From: Treponema_D berlinense_A | GTDB taxonomy: Bacteria > Spirochaetota > Spirochaetia > Treponematales > Treponemataceae | Length of the DNA stretch: 64,000 nt | Assembly: GCA_052273165.1 (NCBI GenBank) | Contig: DAVZIU010000005.1 | Direction: 5' to 3' (one strand) | In this document: one piece after another, positions 25,718 through 34,840 of the stretch | How positions within the stretch are numbered: the stretch's first letter is position 1 | Layout of the letters: the number at the start of each line of letters is the position of its first letter | Position numbers and translations under genes: made by a program | The notes under the pieces: model-generated | The model's input: only the letters and a program-made list of their open reading frames with translations | What the model was told of the DNA's origin: nothing | Databases searched by the model: none

Positions 25718-26764
25718 ATGGATAAAAAAGGTGCTTTCTACGAACACAAAGAATTTGATTTAATTACTTTTGGAGAAACAATGCTTCGTCTTTCTCCTCC
25801 AGTAAATGAACTTATTTACAAAAGCGACTCTTTTAAAAAGCATGCGGGCGGAGCAGAACTCAATGTTGCCTGTGGAGTTTCTCTTTTAGGTTGCCGTTCT
25901 GGAATCATCACCCGTCTTCCAAAGAATCAACTTGGAACTTTCATCAAAAACCGCATCCGCTCATCTTCTGTCAGCGATGACTTTATCATTTGGGACGAAT
26001 CTCCAGAGGCTCGTGTCGGAATTTATTTTTACGAAAATGGGGCTTATCCTCGAAAACCGACAGTTGTTTACGACCGCAAAAATTCTTCCATCACAAAAAT
26101 AAAGGAATCTGAAATTCCAGAAGACATTTACAAAAAAGCAAGAATGTTCTACACGTCAGGAATCACACTGGCTTTGAGCGAAGCAACCCGTACTCTCGCA
26201 ATCGACATGATAAAAAAATTCAAAGCAGAAGGAACTCAGATTGCATTTGACGTAAACTACCGCGCAACACTCTGGGACGAAGAAACAGCCCGCGAAACAA
26301 TTAAACACGTTCTCCCTTATGTCGACGTTCTTTTTATTTCCGAAGAAAGTTGCCACCGCATGTTCCAAATGAAAGGAACTCTCGAAGACATGCACAGACA
26401 GTTCTGTCGCGATTATCCAAACATCCAATTGATTGCAACTTCACAGCGAGAAGTAATCAGTCCAAAAGTGCATTCATTCGGTTCTACGCTGTATTTAAAA
26501 CGCTTGGACAAATTTTATCGCGAAGAACCTTACAAAGACATCGATGTTGTTGACCGCATTGGTTCTGGCGACGCTTACTGTGCTGGTGTTCTTTTTGGAC
26601 TTCTTCATTACGACGATGCTCAAAAAGCGGTTGAATTCGGCAACGCAACCTGTGCTACAAAAAATACAATTTTCGGAGACCTTCCAGTTTCCGACTTCCG
26701 CGAAATAGAAGCGATTATCAAGGCTCATCAGTCAAAAGGCAAACAGTCAGAAATGAACCGTTAA
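25718..26764 (+). CDS. kdgK: 2-keto-3-deoxygluconate kinase (PfkB family)
   Basis: A 348-residue sugar kinase of the PfkB family. The N-terminal signature with GGAELNVACGVSLLG and the C-terminal catalytic motif DRIGSGDAY (Asp as base) are both clear. It most resembles KDG kinases, which make KDPG, the last kinase step of the galacturonate and glucuronate route. That assignment is supported by uxaA, uxaB and uxaC in the same window, but other PfkB sugars are possible. The frame starts earlier at 25655; the ATG at 25718 follows GAGG and fits the family length. A strong terminator follows. Confidence 0.82.
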   Translation: MDKKGAFYEHKEFDLITFGETMLRLSPPVNELIYKSDSFKKHAGGAELNVACGVSLLGCRSGIITRLPKNQLGTFIKNRIRSSSVSDDFIIWDESPEARVGIYFYENGAYPRKPTVVYDRKNSSITKIKESEIPEDIYKKARMFYTSGITLALSEATRTLAIDMIKKFKAEGTQIAFDVNYRATLWDEETARETIKHVLPYVDVLFISEESCHRMFQMKGTLEDMHRQFCRDYPNIQLIATSQREVISPKVHSFGSTLYLKRLDKFYREEPYKDIDVVDRIGSGDAYCAGVLFGLLHYDDAQKAVEFGNATCATKNTIFGDLPVSDFREIEAIIKAHQSKGKQSEMNR

Positions 26765-26785
26765 CAAAACTGTTCATTTTCAAAA

Positions 26786-26834
26786 AAAATCGGTGGTCCA
26801 AGAGCAAATAAACTTTTGACCACCGATTTTTTTT
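26786..26834 (+). terminator. Terminator of kdgK
   Basis: AATCGGTGGTC and GACCACCGATT form an 11-bp stem with about 19 nt of loop, followed by eight T. A classic intrinsic terminator shortly after the kdgK stop. Confidence 0.85.
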
Positions 26835-26887
26835 ATCGATTAAATAAATTTTTCGTCCAGGCAAAATGCCAAACATTGCAATTTTTT

Positions 26888-27661
26888 TTATTTTCTCATT
26901 TCATACAGGACAATTGCCGCTGCCTGTGCAACATTCAAACTTTCAATAGGACGAACAGCACTTTCTCCAAAAGAACTCGTATTAGGAATTATAATAAGTT
27001 CGTCGCAATTTTCTTTTACCTGTTTTGAAATTCCGTGCTCCTCATTTCCAAGAACTATCAAAGCGGCTTTATTTGCGCTTAATTCTTTTAATTTTCCTAC
27101 TGGCTGAGTTGCATTTACATCTGTGCCAAAACGAAGCATTTTTCCTTTCATCGCTTCCAGCAAACGGACAATCGACTTTACAGAATAAATATTTACATAT
27201 TCCATACCGCCTTGCGCAACCCGGTACGAACTTGTTGTAATAGAAGACTGCGCTTCATCTAATGGAATAATAACGTTTTTAACACCAAAAAAAGCCGCAC
27301 TTCTTACAATCGCACCAAGATTATTTGCATTGCCAACGCGATCAAGGAGTAGGGCAGACTCTTTTTCATGCAGCCATTTGCTGGTCACATCGCTGTCCAA
27401 AGGGTTAATTTCCGGCTGATCAATCATTGCAACCACACCCTGATGATGAACACTTCCGCAAAGTTTTTCTAATTCTTTTTCATCTTTTACTTTATTGTAC
27501 GGAGCTTTTCTTTTTGCAAGTGATTTACATAAGTCTCCAAAAGAATTCATTCTTTCTTCGGTATAATAAAACCGCTTAATTTTCTGGGGATTTTCTTTTG
27601 CAAGTGCTTTTACAGCCTCAAAACCACAGACTGCAAGTTCTTTCTTTTGTGTATTTTTCAT
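26888..27661 (-). CDS. SpoU/TrmH-family RNA 2'-O-methyltransferase
   Basis: A 257-residue RNA ribose methyltransferase of the SPOUT superfamily. An N-terminal substrate-binding region (about 1-90) is followed by the knotted methyltransferase domain. The three family motifs are visible: NLGAIVRSAAFFG, LGNEEHGIS and the C-terminal SLNVAQAAAIVLYE. The target, either 23S rRNA (RlmB-like) or tRNA, cannot be decided from the sequence. The frame starts at a TTG at 27679; the ATG at 27661 is preferred and lies 6 nt after a TATATT. It is convergent with kdgK. Confidence 0.88.
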   Translation of the reverse strand: MKNTQKKELAVCGFEAVKALAKENPQKIKRFYYTEERMNSFGDLCKSLAKRKAPYNKVKDEKELEKLCGSVHHQGVVAMIDQPEINPLDSDVTSKWLHEKESALLLDRVGNANNLGAIVRSAAFFGVKNVIIPLDEAQSSITTSSYRVAQGGMEYVNIYSVKSIVRLLEAMKGKMLRFGTDVNATQPVGKLKELSANKAALIVLGNEEHGISKQVKENCDELIIIPNTSSFGESAVRPIESLNVAQAAAIVLYEMRK

Positions 27662-27667
27662 ATATTG

Positions 27668-27673
27668 AATATA
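27668..27673 (-). promoter_or_regulatory. -10 box of the methyltransferase gene
   Basis: TATATT on the minus strand ends 6 nt before the ATG at 27661. No ribosome binding site and no good -35 are visible in this very AT-rich stretch, so the call is weak. Confidence 0.3.
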
Positions 27674-27683
27674 AATCAAATTT

Positions 27684-27720
27684 AAATAAAAAAAAAGCGG
27701 TACCTTTCGATACCGCTTTT
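27684..27720 (-). terminator. Terminator of the solute-binding-protein gene
   Basis: On the minus strand AAAAGCGGTA pairs with TACCGCTTTT around an 8-nt loop, followed by nine further T. It lies 24 nt after the stop of the solute-binding protein. Confidence 0.85.
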
Positions 27721-27743
27721 CGGGTTATGCTAATTTACTAAAA

Positions 27744-29363
27744 CTAGTAAAGAAGGTTCATTTCCTTCATCTTAGCAATACCAGCCTGTTCCCAAGCTTT
27801 TCCACCCATGTTGTTGAATTCTGCCAACCAAGCATCCCAGTTAGCTTTTGTAAGCTGACGTTTGCCTGTCATAAATTCAACTACACCCTGTTCGTAGAAA
27901 CGCTGAAGGTCAGCATCTGGAAGAGGGAGAAGAGAAGCACCAATTACTGGTGTCCATGGTTTAGACTGCATTTCGCGGAGAGCCTTCAAAGAAGAAAGCT
28001 GTTTCTTTGAAACTGCTGTTGTATAAGTTGGGTAACGAGAAATAAGTTCAGCATCTGAGTTGTAGTAAACCATATTGCGGAGCTGTGTCAAAGGCTGCAT
28101 TTTTGGTTTAGAGAAAGCCAAGTTCTTATCTGGAATACCGTCTTTTGTTGGTGCACCTGTTTTTGGATCGAGTACATAGTTTACACCTTCAACACCGTAT
28201 CCAAGGAGGTAGTAACCTTCGTCAGAAGACATCCATTCAAGAAGACGAGCAATCATCTCTTTCTTTGTAATGGTCTTTTTAGTTCCATCAACATCTTTCC
28301 AACCTTTGATTGTCTGGTTAGCGTTTGTTTTTGCTACACAGTAGCGGCGGTAAGCCTGATCATAAACACCAGCAGCTGATTTTCCTTTTGGTCCAACTGG
28401 TGGATCAACGATAATCAAATCACCTTTAGGGAAGTTCTGATCAAATGGAGCATAGTTAGATTCTGCAAATGCAGCAGCATTCTGTTCACGGAAGATACCG
28501 AATTTTCCCTGTTTCCAAGAAGCACGGTAGTCATCCTTTTTGTAAGCTGTCCAGTTTGGATCGATAACTTTTGCATCAATGATTTTCTTGAGGAATTCAA
28601 GAGCTTCATAATATTCTGGTTTGTTGATGTTAAGACCTGCACCGTCTTTAGACATAGACCAAGTTCCAGCAACACCAAATGCACCAAACCATGGGTCAAA
28701 ACGAGCACCAAGACCTTCACACATTGGCTTAAGTTCGATATAAGCACCGAGACCGTATGTATCGTTCTTTCCGTTTCCATCTGGATCTTTGAAAGTAAAT
28801 GCTTTCATTACTTCAAAGAATTCATCTGTTGTCTTAGGAACTTTAAGTCCGAGCTTGTCGAGCCAGTCTTTGCGGATAAGGATACCTTCGTTACGAACGA
28901 TTGTACCTGGCTGATCAAGACCATAGCAAACACCATTTACAGTAGAATGCTTGCGAGCATCTTTATCATAAAGTTTTGCAGTGCGGTTAGGCATCATTGC
29001 AAACATATCGTCTACAGGAGCAAGAAGTCTCTGTTTTGTCAAAATCTGGAAACAGTTATCGCTTACCATGAACAAGTCAGGAAGAGAGTTTGCAGCACCA
29101 GCAGCGTTAATTTTTGTATCCTGGTCAGATTCGTTTGAAGGAAGAGCTGTTACAACCAAGTTAATTCCGAGCTTTTCCTTAATAATTTTATAAGCAACCC
29201 AGTCTGCAGGTGGTGGACCAGCTTCTGTTACAGCAGCACCGTACCAAAGTTCAATGTCAACTGTACCGTCTTTGTTTACCTTCCATTTTTTTGCAGCAAA
29301 AACTGGAGAAGCAACTGTAAGAACCAAAGCGATGAGCGCGAGATTCTTGAAAAAGTTTTTCAT
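27744..29363 (-). CDS. Extracellular carbohydrate-binding protein of an LplA-type ABC importer
   Basis: A 539-residue solute-binding protein. The signal peptide (residues 1-23) ends in SPVFAA without a lipobox cysteine, so it should be cleaved by signal peptidase I and be periplasmic or loosely attached. The length and the calcium-loop-like DPDGNGKND at about residue 197 are typical of the large LplA/LipO group that works with LplB and LplC permeases on oligosaccharides, often uronate-containing ones. It follows two permease genes, but a terminator and a private promoter lie between, so it is probably made in excess. A strong AAGGAGG precedes the ATG at 29363. The substrate is inferred from nearby uronate genes only. 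Confidence 0.88.
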   Translation of the reverse strand: MKNFFKNLALIALVLTVASPVFAAKKWKVNKDGTVDIELWYGAAVTEAGPPPADWVAYKIIKEKLGINLVVTALPSNESDQDTKINAAGAANSLPDLFMVSDNCFQILTKQRLLAPVDDMFAMMPNRTAKLYDKDARKHSTVNGVCYGLDQPGTIVRNEGILIRKDWLDKLGLKVPKTTDEFFEVMKAFTFKDPDGNGKNDTYGLGAYIELKPMCEGLGARFDPWFGAFGVAGTWSMSKDGAGLNINKPEYYEALEFLKKIIDAKVIDPNWTAYKKDDYRASWKQGKFGIFREQNAAAFAESNYAPFDQNFPKGDLIIVDPPVGPKGKSAAGVYDQAYRRYCVAKTNANQTIKGWKDVDGTKKTITKKEMIARLLEWMSSDEGYYLLGYGVEGVNYVLDPKTGAPTKDGIPDKNLAFSKPKMQPLTQLRNMVYYNSDAELISRYPTYTTAVSKKQLSSLKALREMQSKPWTPVIGASLLPLPDADLQRFYEQGVVEFMTGKRQLTKANWDAWLAEFNNMGGKAWEQAGIAKMKEMNLLY

Positions 29364-29416
29364 TTTATCCTCCTTATATTGAATCGAATGAAAACAATTT
29401 TATAAATAAAAATACC

Positions 29417-29430
29417 CGATTTTAAAATCG
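29417..29430. promoter_or_regulatory. 14-bp palindrome in the 5' leader of the solute-binding-protein gene
   Basis: CGATTTTAAAATCG is a perfect palindrome just downstream of the expected transcription start (near 29434 on the minus strand). Its position suits a repressor operator. No second copy was found in the window. Confidence 0.4.
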
Positions 29431-29440
29431 CGATACCTTA

Positions 29441-29468
29441 ATTATAGCACAAAAAATTGACCAGACAA
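29441..29468 (-). promoter_or_regulatory. Private promoter of the solute-binding-protein gene
   Basis: On the minus strand TTGTCT (29463-29468), a 16-bp spacer and an extended -10 (TGC-TATAAT, 29441-29449). The -35 sequence is part of the right part of the preceding terminator hairpin, so terminator and promoter overlap. Confidence 0.65.
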
Positions 29469-29490
29469 TATTTTTTTATCATCTGGTCAA
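29451..29490 (-). terminator. Terminator between the permease genes and the solute-binding-protein gene
   Basis: On the minus strand TTGACCAGA (29482-29490) pairs perfectly with TCTGGTCAA (29457-29465), followed by six T. It lies 20 nt after the second permease stop and should stop most permease transcripts. Confidence 0.85.
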
Positions 29491-29509
29491 GCAAATGTAG
29501 TATTAAAAC

Positions 29510-30400
29510 TTAGCCCTTAACAGAACCAAGCATTGTACCTTTTGTAAAGTATTTCTGAATAAATGGATAAGCAATAATCATAGGAATTGCCGACATAAAT
29601 ACAGAAGCTGCCTTAATAGCCTGTACAGAAGCATTACCGAAAGCGTTTACTTCAACATATTCGTTCATACCAGAAGCCATCAAAATATTGCGGAGCAAGA
29701 TTGGAAGTGGCTGTAAGTAAGCTTCATTCAAGTAAAGCATAGCGTGCATGAAGTCGTTCCAGAAGTTTACAGCGTAGTACAAACCGATTGTCATAATAAT
29801 TGGTTTTGACAATGGAAGAATGATAGACACAAGAACATACCATTCAGCAGCACCGTCAATACGAGCAGATTCTTTCAAAGATTCAGGGATTCCTTCAAAG
29901 AAACCACGCATAATCAAACAGTTGTATGTACCAATTGCACCAGGCAAGAAGATTGAAGCCAAGTGATTTGTAAGGTGAAGATTTGTTACAACAAGGTATG
30001 TTGGGATTACACCAATGTTGAACAAATACGGAATAAGTACAAAGTAGTTAAGGATTTTACGTCCTGGAAGATCAGAAACAGACATACAATATGCCATAGG
30101 AACTGTAAGAGCGAGAGCAGTTACAACACCAAATGCCATAATCTTCAATGAGTTCCAGAACGCTGTAATAAATCCAGCGTTACCGAGCAAAGCTTTGTAA
30201 GCAGAAACATCCCATTTCCATACAGGAAGGAACATACCTTCAAAGTTTGTTCCGAGGAATGAGTTTGGACGGAAAGAAAGTGTGATTGTAGACCACATAG
30301 GGATCGCAATAATTACACCAACAAAAATAAGAAATGCATTGATACAAATATAGAATGTGCGATCACCTGCAGTAAGTTTTACTGTACTTGGTTTTGTCAT
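29510..30400 (-). CDS. ABC transporter permease, LplC/carbohydrate type (CUT1)
   Basis: A 296-residue inner-membrane permease with six membrane helices. The binding-protein-dependent transport signature is visible near residue 185 (ESLKESARIDGAAEWYVLVSIILP, quoted in part as ESARIDGA), the EAA loop that contacts the ATPase. The long C-terminal end reading FIQKYFTKGTMLGSVKG is typical of the LplC branch. It is the second gene of a permease pair, 15 nt after lplB-like, with a GGGAG site before the ATG at 30400. No ATPase gene is nearby, so a shared MsmX-like ATPase elsewhere is expected. Confidence 0.92.
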   Translation of the reverse strand: MTKPSTVKLTAGDRTFYICINAFLIFVGVIIAIPMWSTITLSFRPNSFLGTNFEGMFLPVWKWDVSAYKALLGNAGFITAFWNSLKIMAFGVVTALALTVPMAYCMSVSDLPGRKILNYFVLIPYLFNIGVIPTYLVVTNLHLTNHLASIFLPGAIGTYNCLIMRGFFEGIPESLKESARIDGAAEWYVLVSIILPLSKPIIMTIGLYYAVNFWNDFMHAMLYLNEAYLQPLPILLRNILMASGMNEYVEVNAFGNASVQAIKAASVFMSAIPMIIAYPFIQKYFTKGTMLGSVKG

Positions 30401-30415
30401 TTTAGTCTCCCTTAA

Positions 30416-31357
30416 TTACAGAAGTGAAGAATCAGCAAGTTTTTTAGTAACAGCGTTAGATGCCATTACAAGAAACATACCGATTACACCCTTGAAAATA
30501 CCAACGGCAGTAGCAAGAGCAAACTTGAACTGCAGAAGACCCTGACGATATACCCAAGTATCGATAATATCGGCTACAGAATATACAGGAACAGAGTACA
30601 ACATGAACATCTGGTTAAATCCAGCATCAAGAACTGTACCGAGTTTAAGAAGAACTACAGTTACAATTACTGGTTTAATAGACGGAATTGTAATATACCA
30701 AACACGCTGAACAGCAGATGCACCTTCAACCATTGCAGCTTCAAACAATGAAGGGTCAATTCCCATCAAAGCAGCAATAAAGATAATCGCAGCCCATCCC
30801 ATTTCCTTCCATGCATCAGAAATGATTACAATAGCAGGGAATGTGTGAGTGTTTGTAAGAAAATCTACCGGCTCACCGCCAAAAAATTTAACAATGTCGT
30901 TTACCATACCATCACCAGGAGCCAAAAGTACAAGCAAGATACCGTACATAATAACCCATGAAAGGAAGTGCGGAAGGTAAGCAAGTGTCTGTACAACTCT
31001 ACGAAGAATGTCATGCGTACATTCATAAAGAGTTACAGCAAGAATAATTGAAAGTGGAACACTGATTACGAGTTTTAACAAACTGTAAAAAATTGTGTTG
31101 CGAAGCAATTCACCAAAATAGAATGACTGGAAAAAGTCTACGAAATTACGGAATCCAATCCAGCTACTTCCCCAAATTCCATCTGCAGGCAAAAAGCTTT
31201 TAAAAGCAATCTGTCCGTTCACAATTGCACCATACTTCAAGATAGCATAGTAAACAGCTGGGATAACGAGCAGTGCATAAACAGAATAGTGTCTCTTAAC
31301 ATCTTTCCAAAGGTTTTTCTTCGGAGCTTTAAGAGCTGTTGTTTCTTGTGCGATCAT
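30416..31357 (-). CDS. ABC transporter permease, LplB type (CUT1)
   Basis: A 313-residue inner-membrane permease with six membrane helices. The ATPase-contacting EAA loop is visible near residue 206 (DPSLFEAAMVEGASAVQR). The N-terminal cytoplasmic stretch and the length match the LplB branch, which pairs with LplC. First gene of the importer operon; its own promoter lies at 31377-31406 and a GAGG site precedes the ATG at 31357. It starts 90 bp downstream of the large regulator gene on the same strand, which suggests that the regulator controls it. Confidence 0.92.
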   Translation of the reverse strand: MIAQETTALKAPKKNLWKDVKRHYSVYALLVIPAVYYAILKYGAIVNGQIAFKSFLPADGIWGSSWIGFRNFVDFFQSFYFGELLRNTIFYSLLKLVISVPLSIILAVTLYECTHDILRRVVQTLAYLPHFLSWVIMYGILLVLLAPGDGMVNDIVKFFGGEPVDFLTNTHTFPAIVIISDAWKEMGWAAIIFIAALMGIDPSLFEAAMVEGASAVQRVWYITIPSIKPVIVTVVLLKLGTVLDAGFNQMFMLYSVPVYSVADIIDTWVYRQGLLQFKFALATAVGIFKGVIGMFLVMASNAVTKKLADSSLL

Positions 31358-31376
31358 ATTTAACCTCAGTTCTTTT

Positions 31377-31406
31377 ATAATAACTTTTTTTATATAAAAT
31401 TGACAA
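31377..31406 (-). promoter_or_regulatory. Promoter of the permease operon
   Basis: On the minus strand TTGTCA (31401-31406), an 18-bp spacer of A and T runs, and TATTAT (31377-31382). It lies in the 90-bp gap between the regulator and the first permease gene. Confidence 0.6.
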
Positions 31407-31446
31407 GCGTTTTATTGGACAAAAACGAACTATGCTTAAAAAATTC

Positions 31447-34400
31447 TTACTGTTTTGTCCGAATTTTTCCAGGCGGAATACCGTAGACCTTTTTAAACAC
31501 TCTACAAAAATATGCCTGATCCTGAAAACCAGATTTTTCTGCAATTTCATAAATTGTATCATTCGTTTCAAGAAGCATTTTTGTCGCAAGGAAAATTCTA
31601 TAACGATTTAAGTATTCCCAGAGCGAAAGTCCAATTTCTTTATGGAAAATTCTCGTTAAGTAATCTTCGCTAACGTGAACAGTGTCGGCAAGCTTCCATC
31701 TCACAATCTGCTGAGAAGCATTTTTATTAAGATAAAGAATCGCTTTTTTTACCAGCGCACCTGTATGAGGCGGCATAATTTCATCACCTGCGAGAATTTC
31801 GTGAATTCTATTGTCAAACTGTTCAGAATCAGCCGCTCCACTATTACACAAAATAATTCTTGGATGAGCGCACAAAAGCTCAACATCTTCTTCAGAAGAA
31901 ATTATTTCCGGCAAGACGATAATCGGCACAAGGACAGTTTTTGGATTTTTTCTGATTTTTTTGATGCTTTCTTCATCAATTGATTCAAAAACAATCAGCG
32001 AAGGTGTAATTTCTTCAAGAATATGCTCAAATTCCGCCATTGACTGAATTTTTACGCTGTTAGAATCAGTTGCCCAAGTTCCATAATTCGTACGTTTTGC
32101 ATTTATAAATAAAACTGGAGCAGATTTTTGAGAACGAACCTTCGATTCAAGCATTTCAACAAAATTATGACTTATGAGTTCGTGACTGTAACACAAAATC
32201 GGCGCACGGAAAAGATTTTCGTTATGACGCAAACTGTAAACCTTTACCCATTCGTCAATCGGAGCATTGTCAGAACGCCAGTAGAGAATTATATTTTCGA
32301 GTTTATCATCAGCCAAAGAGTCAAAATTTACAACCGGCATATTGAAAATTTCCGATTTTTTTTCTTTAGAAGAAAGATTTACGACATTGTTCGAAGTTCT
32401 TTCCATTTTTACCGGCGGAAGTCCTGCAAGATTAGGCCAAGGCAAAATTATTAAAAGAGATTCATCATCAATTTTTTGAACTTCGCCGTACTGCAAAAGA
32501 ATTATCTTTTCTGCCAGCAAAAATTCCGGATCTTTCCAATCGAGATGCTTTGTCTTTAAGTTGATTTTTAAACCTTCATATCCGGCAGAAAGCGACATCG
32601 CTCCTTTTCCGTCACCAAAAAAAGTAAGGAGGGCTTTTTTTAAGCGGTCAGGATCTCCGTAAACAAGCGGAAATTTCTGGTTTAAGGAAGCAACAACGCT
32701 TCCTGGCAAAACCTGACGAATGTCAAAAAGCTTTTTATCCATTGGTAAATCGTCAACTTGAGAACGGGTAAGTTCAACAAGAGTGACGGTTTTATGTAAC
32801 TGAGATTGAATTTGAGAGCGAAGAAATATCAACTGTTCAGTAAGAATATCCTGATCTACAATGCCTTTTTCAATATTTCCCTGCATTTGGAATATTTTTG
32901 CAGACAAATCTTTTAAAGGATCGCAAAGTTCACTTCCAACATTTGCAAAAAACTCAGTTTTAGCAAATTCCGCTTTTTCGGCTTTTTGACGTGCCTTATC
33001 AATTTCTTTAAATAGAAGAATATTTTCTATTGTGTTTCCAACCGAAACCCTCAACCCTTCGTAAACACTTCCATCACAGTCAGAATAGCCATTTATCATG
33101 TAACCGAGAGGTTTATTTTCCATAAAAAGTGGCTGAACAAGATAAACTCCGTATTCAAAATCTTTTTTTAATTCTTCTGGAACCAAAAGTTTTGAAGAAA
33201 AAAGCTTTTCTTCGAGGCAAAGTTCGCCAGAAGGATTAAATCCACCGATATATCTTGAAGTTCCGTCTTCTTCATAAAGAACAAGAGCCGTACTTCTAAT
33301 TCCGATTTTTGGCAAATAATCCGAAAGAATTTTCATTAAAGCGTCAAAATCGTGGGCAGCGAGCAGGGCGCTTTTTAACGAACTCACAATCGACGCATTT
33401 TTTTCGCTAAAAGTCCGAAGTTCGCAAATTTTTCGCTGAATCTGAGGAATTATCAAATTTACAGTGCTGATAATCTTCGTTACATATTCTTCTGGCAAAA
33501 ATGTTGAATTTTTAAGAAGGCGCAATGCTTCATATAGAGTAAAAAGTTCACCATCTTTCTTAAAATACACCGTCAAACCGTCGCTCAAACGACGATAGAA
33601 ATCCGACTGATTATTTTCAAACAACGCTTCAAAAAGTGGCTGTATCAGTTCCTCACGCTCTTTTTCGTCCGCATGAAAGAGTTTTGAAATCGCTTCAACA
33701 AAGTCATCACGATTTTTTATACGTTTTTTTGAATCATAAAAATTCTGAAGATGCTTTAAATTATTACAACCACAACTTTCACGGATTACAGGATATGCTG
33801 GCAAAACCGTATCTTCAACTTTTTCGCCATTCAAAAGCTGAACAAGCTTCTGATAAGCAAGAATTCCGAGTTTTTCCATTGGCATATGAACCGTAGAAAA
33901 AGAAACAGAACTTACGCGACTTTCTACAGAATCATTAAAACCGCCACAAATATAATCTTTTGGAACCTTGTAGCCGTGTTTTTCAAAATATTCAACCGAA
34001 GAAAGGGCAATCATATCACTGGCACACAAAAGAGCGTCAAAATCTTTTCCAGGAACCAAATTTCTTTCATTATAAAGCTGAACTGCACCTTTTTCGCTTT
34101 CGTACCAATCCGTATAATCAGAAATCAAAATTTCGTCTAAAATTCCAGCTTCTTTTACAGCATCAAAAAAACCGCGGAAACGATCCTGAGCCGAAGTATG
34201 ATTTTTTGGACCGCGGATAAATGCAATCTTTTTTGCACCATGAACTTCAATCAAGTGTTTTGTTAATTCTTTCATTCCTTCGTAGGCATCAAAAGAAACA
34301 TTTGGCGCGCCGTTAATTTTTTGACCAATAGTTACAAATGGAAGATTTTCAAATTTTTTATGAAATTCAACGCTCTTTTCGTAAGAAACGCCGTTGCTTA

Positions 34401-34635
34401 TGCTCGAAGCCCAGCTTATCAAACCGTCAAGATTTTCCGAATTAACAAGTTTATAGATTTCGTTAAAAAGAGAATTTGCACCAGAATTGCTTAAATTGCT
34501 TCCAGGAAAAATAAAAAACGAACCTTTTTCTTGAGAAGCATAATTTGCAAGTTTAAACCAAAGCTTTAATGACGATCCAAAATGAATTGTACTCAGAGCA
34601 AAACCGATTCTTTTTCCAGACGTGCCGATATTCAA
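31447..34635 (-). CDS. Large regulator: LacI-type sugar sensor, kinase-like module and AraC DNA-binding domain
   Basis: A 1062-residue one-protein regulator. Residues about 5-280 match the periplasmic-binding-protein fold of LacI repressors (RIGFALSTIHFGSS, later KKIAFIRGP and DALLCASDMIALS) but lack the LacI DNA-binding head and any signal peptide, so it senses a sugar in the cytoplasm. A GAF-like region (about 410-560) follows. Next is a histidine-kinase-like stretch with FFANVGSELCDPL, where the normal phospho-acceptor His is absent, and a degenerate ATPase region (GDPDRLKKALLTFF). Residues about 950-1062 are an AraC-type double helix-turn-helix. No ATG fits; TTG at 34635 has GGGGGA upstream, and TTG at 34647 is an alternative. 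It adjoins the importer genes. Confidence 0.85.
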   Translation of the reverse strand: MNIGTSGKRIGFALSTIHFGSSLKLWFKLANYASQEKGSFFIFPGSNLSNSGANSLFNEIYKLVNSENLDGLISWASSISNGVSYEKSVEFHKKFENLPFVTIGQKINGAPNVSFDAYEGMKELTKHLIEVHGAKKIAFIRGPKNHTSAQDRFRGFFDAVKEAGILDEILISDYTDWYESEKGAVQLYNERNLVPGKDFDALLCASDMIALSSVEYFEKHGYKVPKDYICGGFNDSVESRVSSVSFSTVHMPMEKLGILAYQKLVQLLNGEKVEDTVLPAYPVIRESCGCNNLKHLQNFYDSKKRIKNRDDFVEAISKLFHADEKEREELIQPLFEALFENNQSDFYRRLSDGLTVYFKKDGELFTLYEALRLLKNSTFLPEEYVTKIISTVNLIIPQIQRKICELRTFSEKNASIVSSLKSALLAAHDFDALMKILSDYLPKIGIRSTALVLYEEDGTSRYIGGFNPSGELCLEEKLFSSKLLVPEELKKDFEYGVYLVQPLFMENKPLGYMINGYSDCDGSVYEGLRVSVGNTIENILLFKEIDKARQKAEKAEFAKTEFFANVGSELCDPLKDLSAKIFQMQGNIEKGIVDQDILTEQLIFLRSQIQSQLHKTVTLVELTRSQVDDLPMDKKLFDIRQVLPGSVVASLNQKFPLVYGDPDRLKKALLTFFGDGKGAMSLSAGYEGLKINLKTKHLDWKDPEFLLAEKIILLQYGEVQKIDDESLLIILPWPNLAGLPPVKMERTSNNVVNLSSKEKKSEIFNMPVVNFDSLADDKLENIILYWRSDNAPIDEWVKVYSLRHNENLFRAPILCYSHELISHNFVEMLESKVRSQKSAPVLFINAKRTNYGTWATDSNSVKIQSMAEFEHILEEITPSLIVFESIDEESIKKIRKNPKTVLVPIIVLPEIISSEEDVELLCAHPRIILCNSGAADSEQFDNRIHEILAGDEIMPPHTGALVKKAILYLNKNASQQIVRWKLADTVHVSEDYLTRIFHKEIGLSLWEYLNRYRIFLATKMLLETNDTIYEIAEKSGFQDQAYFCRVFKKVYGIPPGKIRTKQ

Positions 34636-34736
34636 ATTTTCCCCCAAAATATAATCATACGGATTTTATTATTATGTCGTTTTTTTTACAAGTGCTTTCG
34701 TTATTGTACAAAGGATTTAAAATATTTTTAAAGTTT

Positions 34737-34826
34737 CTGGAGCGCATTTTTTTACAAAACCCGCTTTCCACCCTTCCGCTTTCGCTCCATTTCCTCCGGA
34801 AACTTCGGGGTTCCAATCGGGGCTAT
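34737..34826. repeat. GC-rich intergenic repeat (pairs with 1935-2040)
   Basis: Begins GGAGCGCATTTTT and continues to CCGCTTTCGCTCCATTT, the same order as the element near 1935. It fills the spacer between the divergent regulator and uxaB genes. No gene is seen here. Confidence 0.55.
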
Positions 34827-34840
34827 AAAATTTCCTCTAA

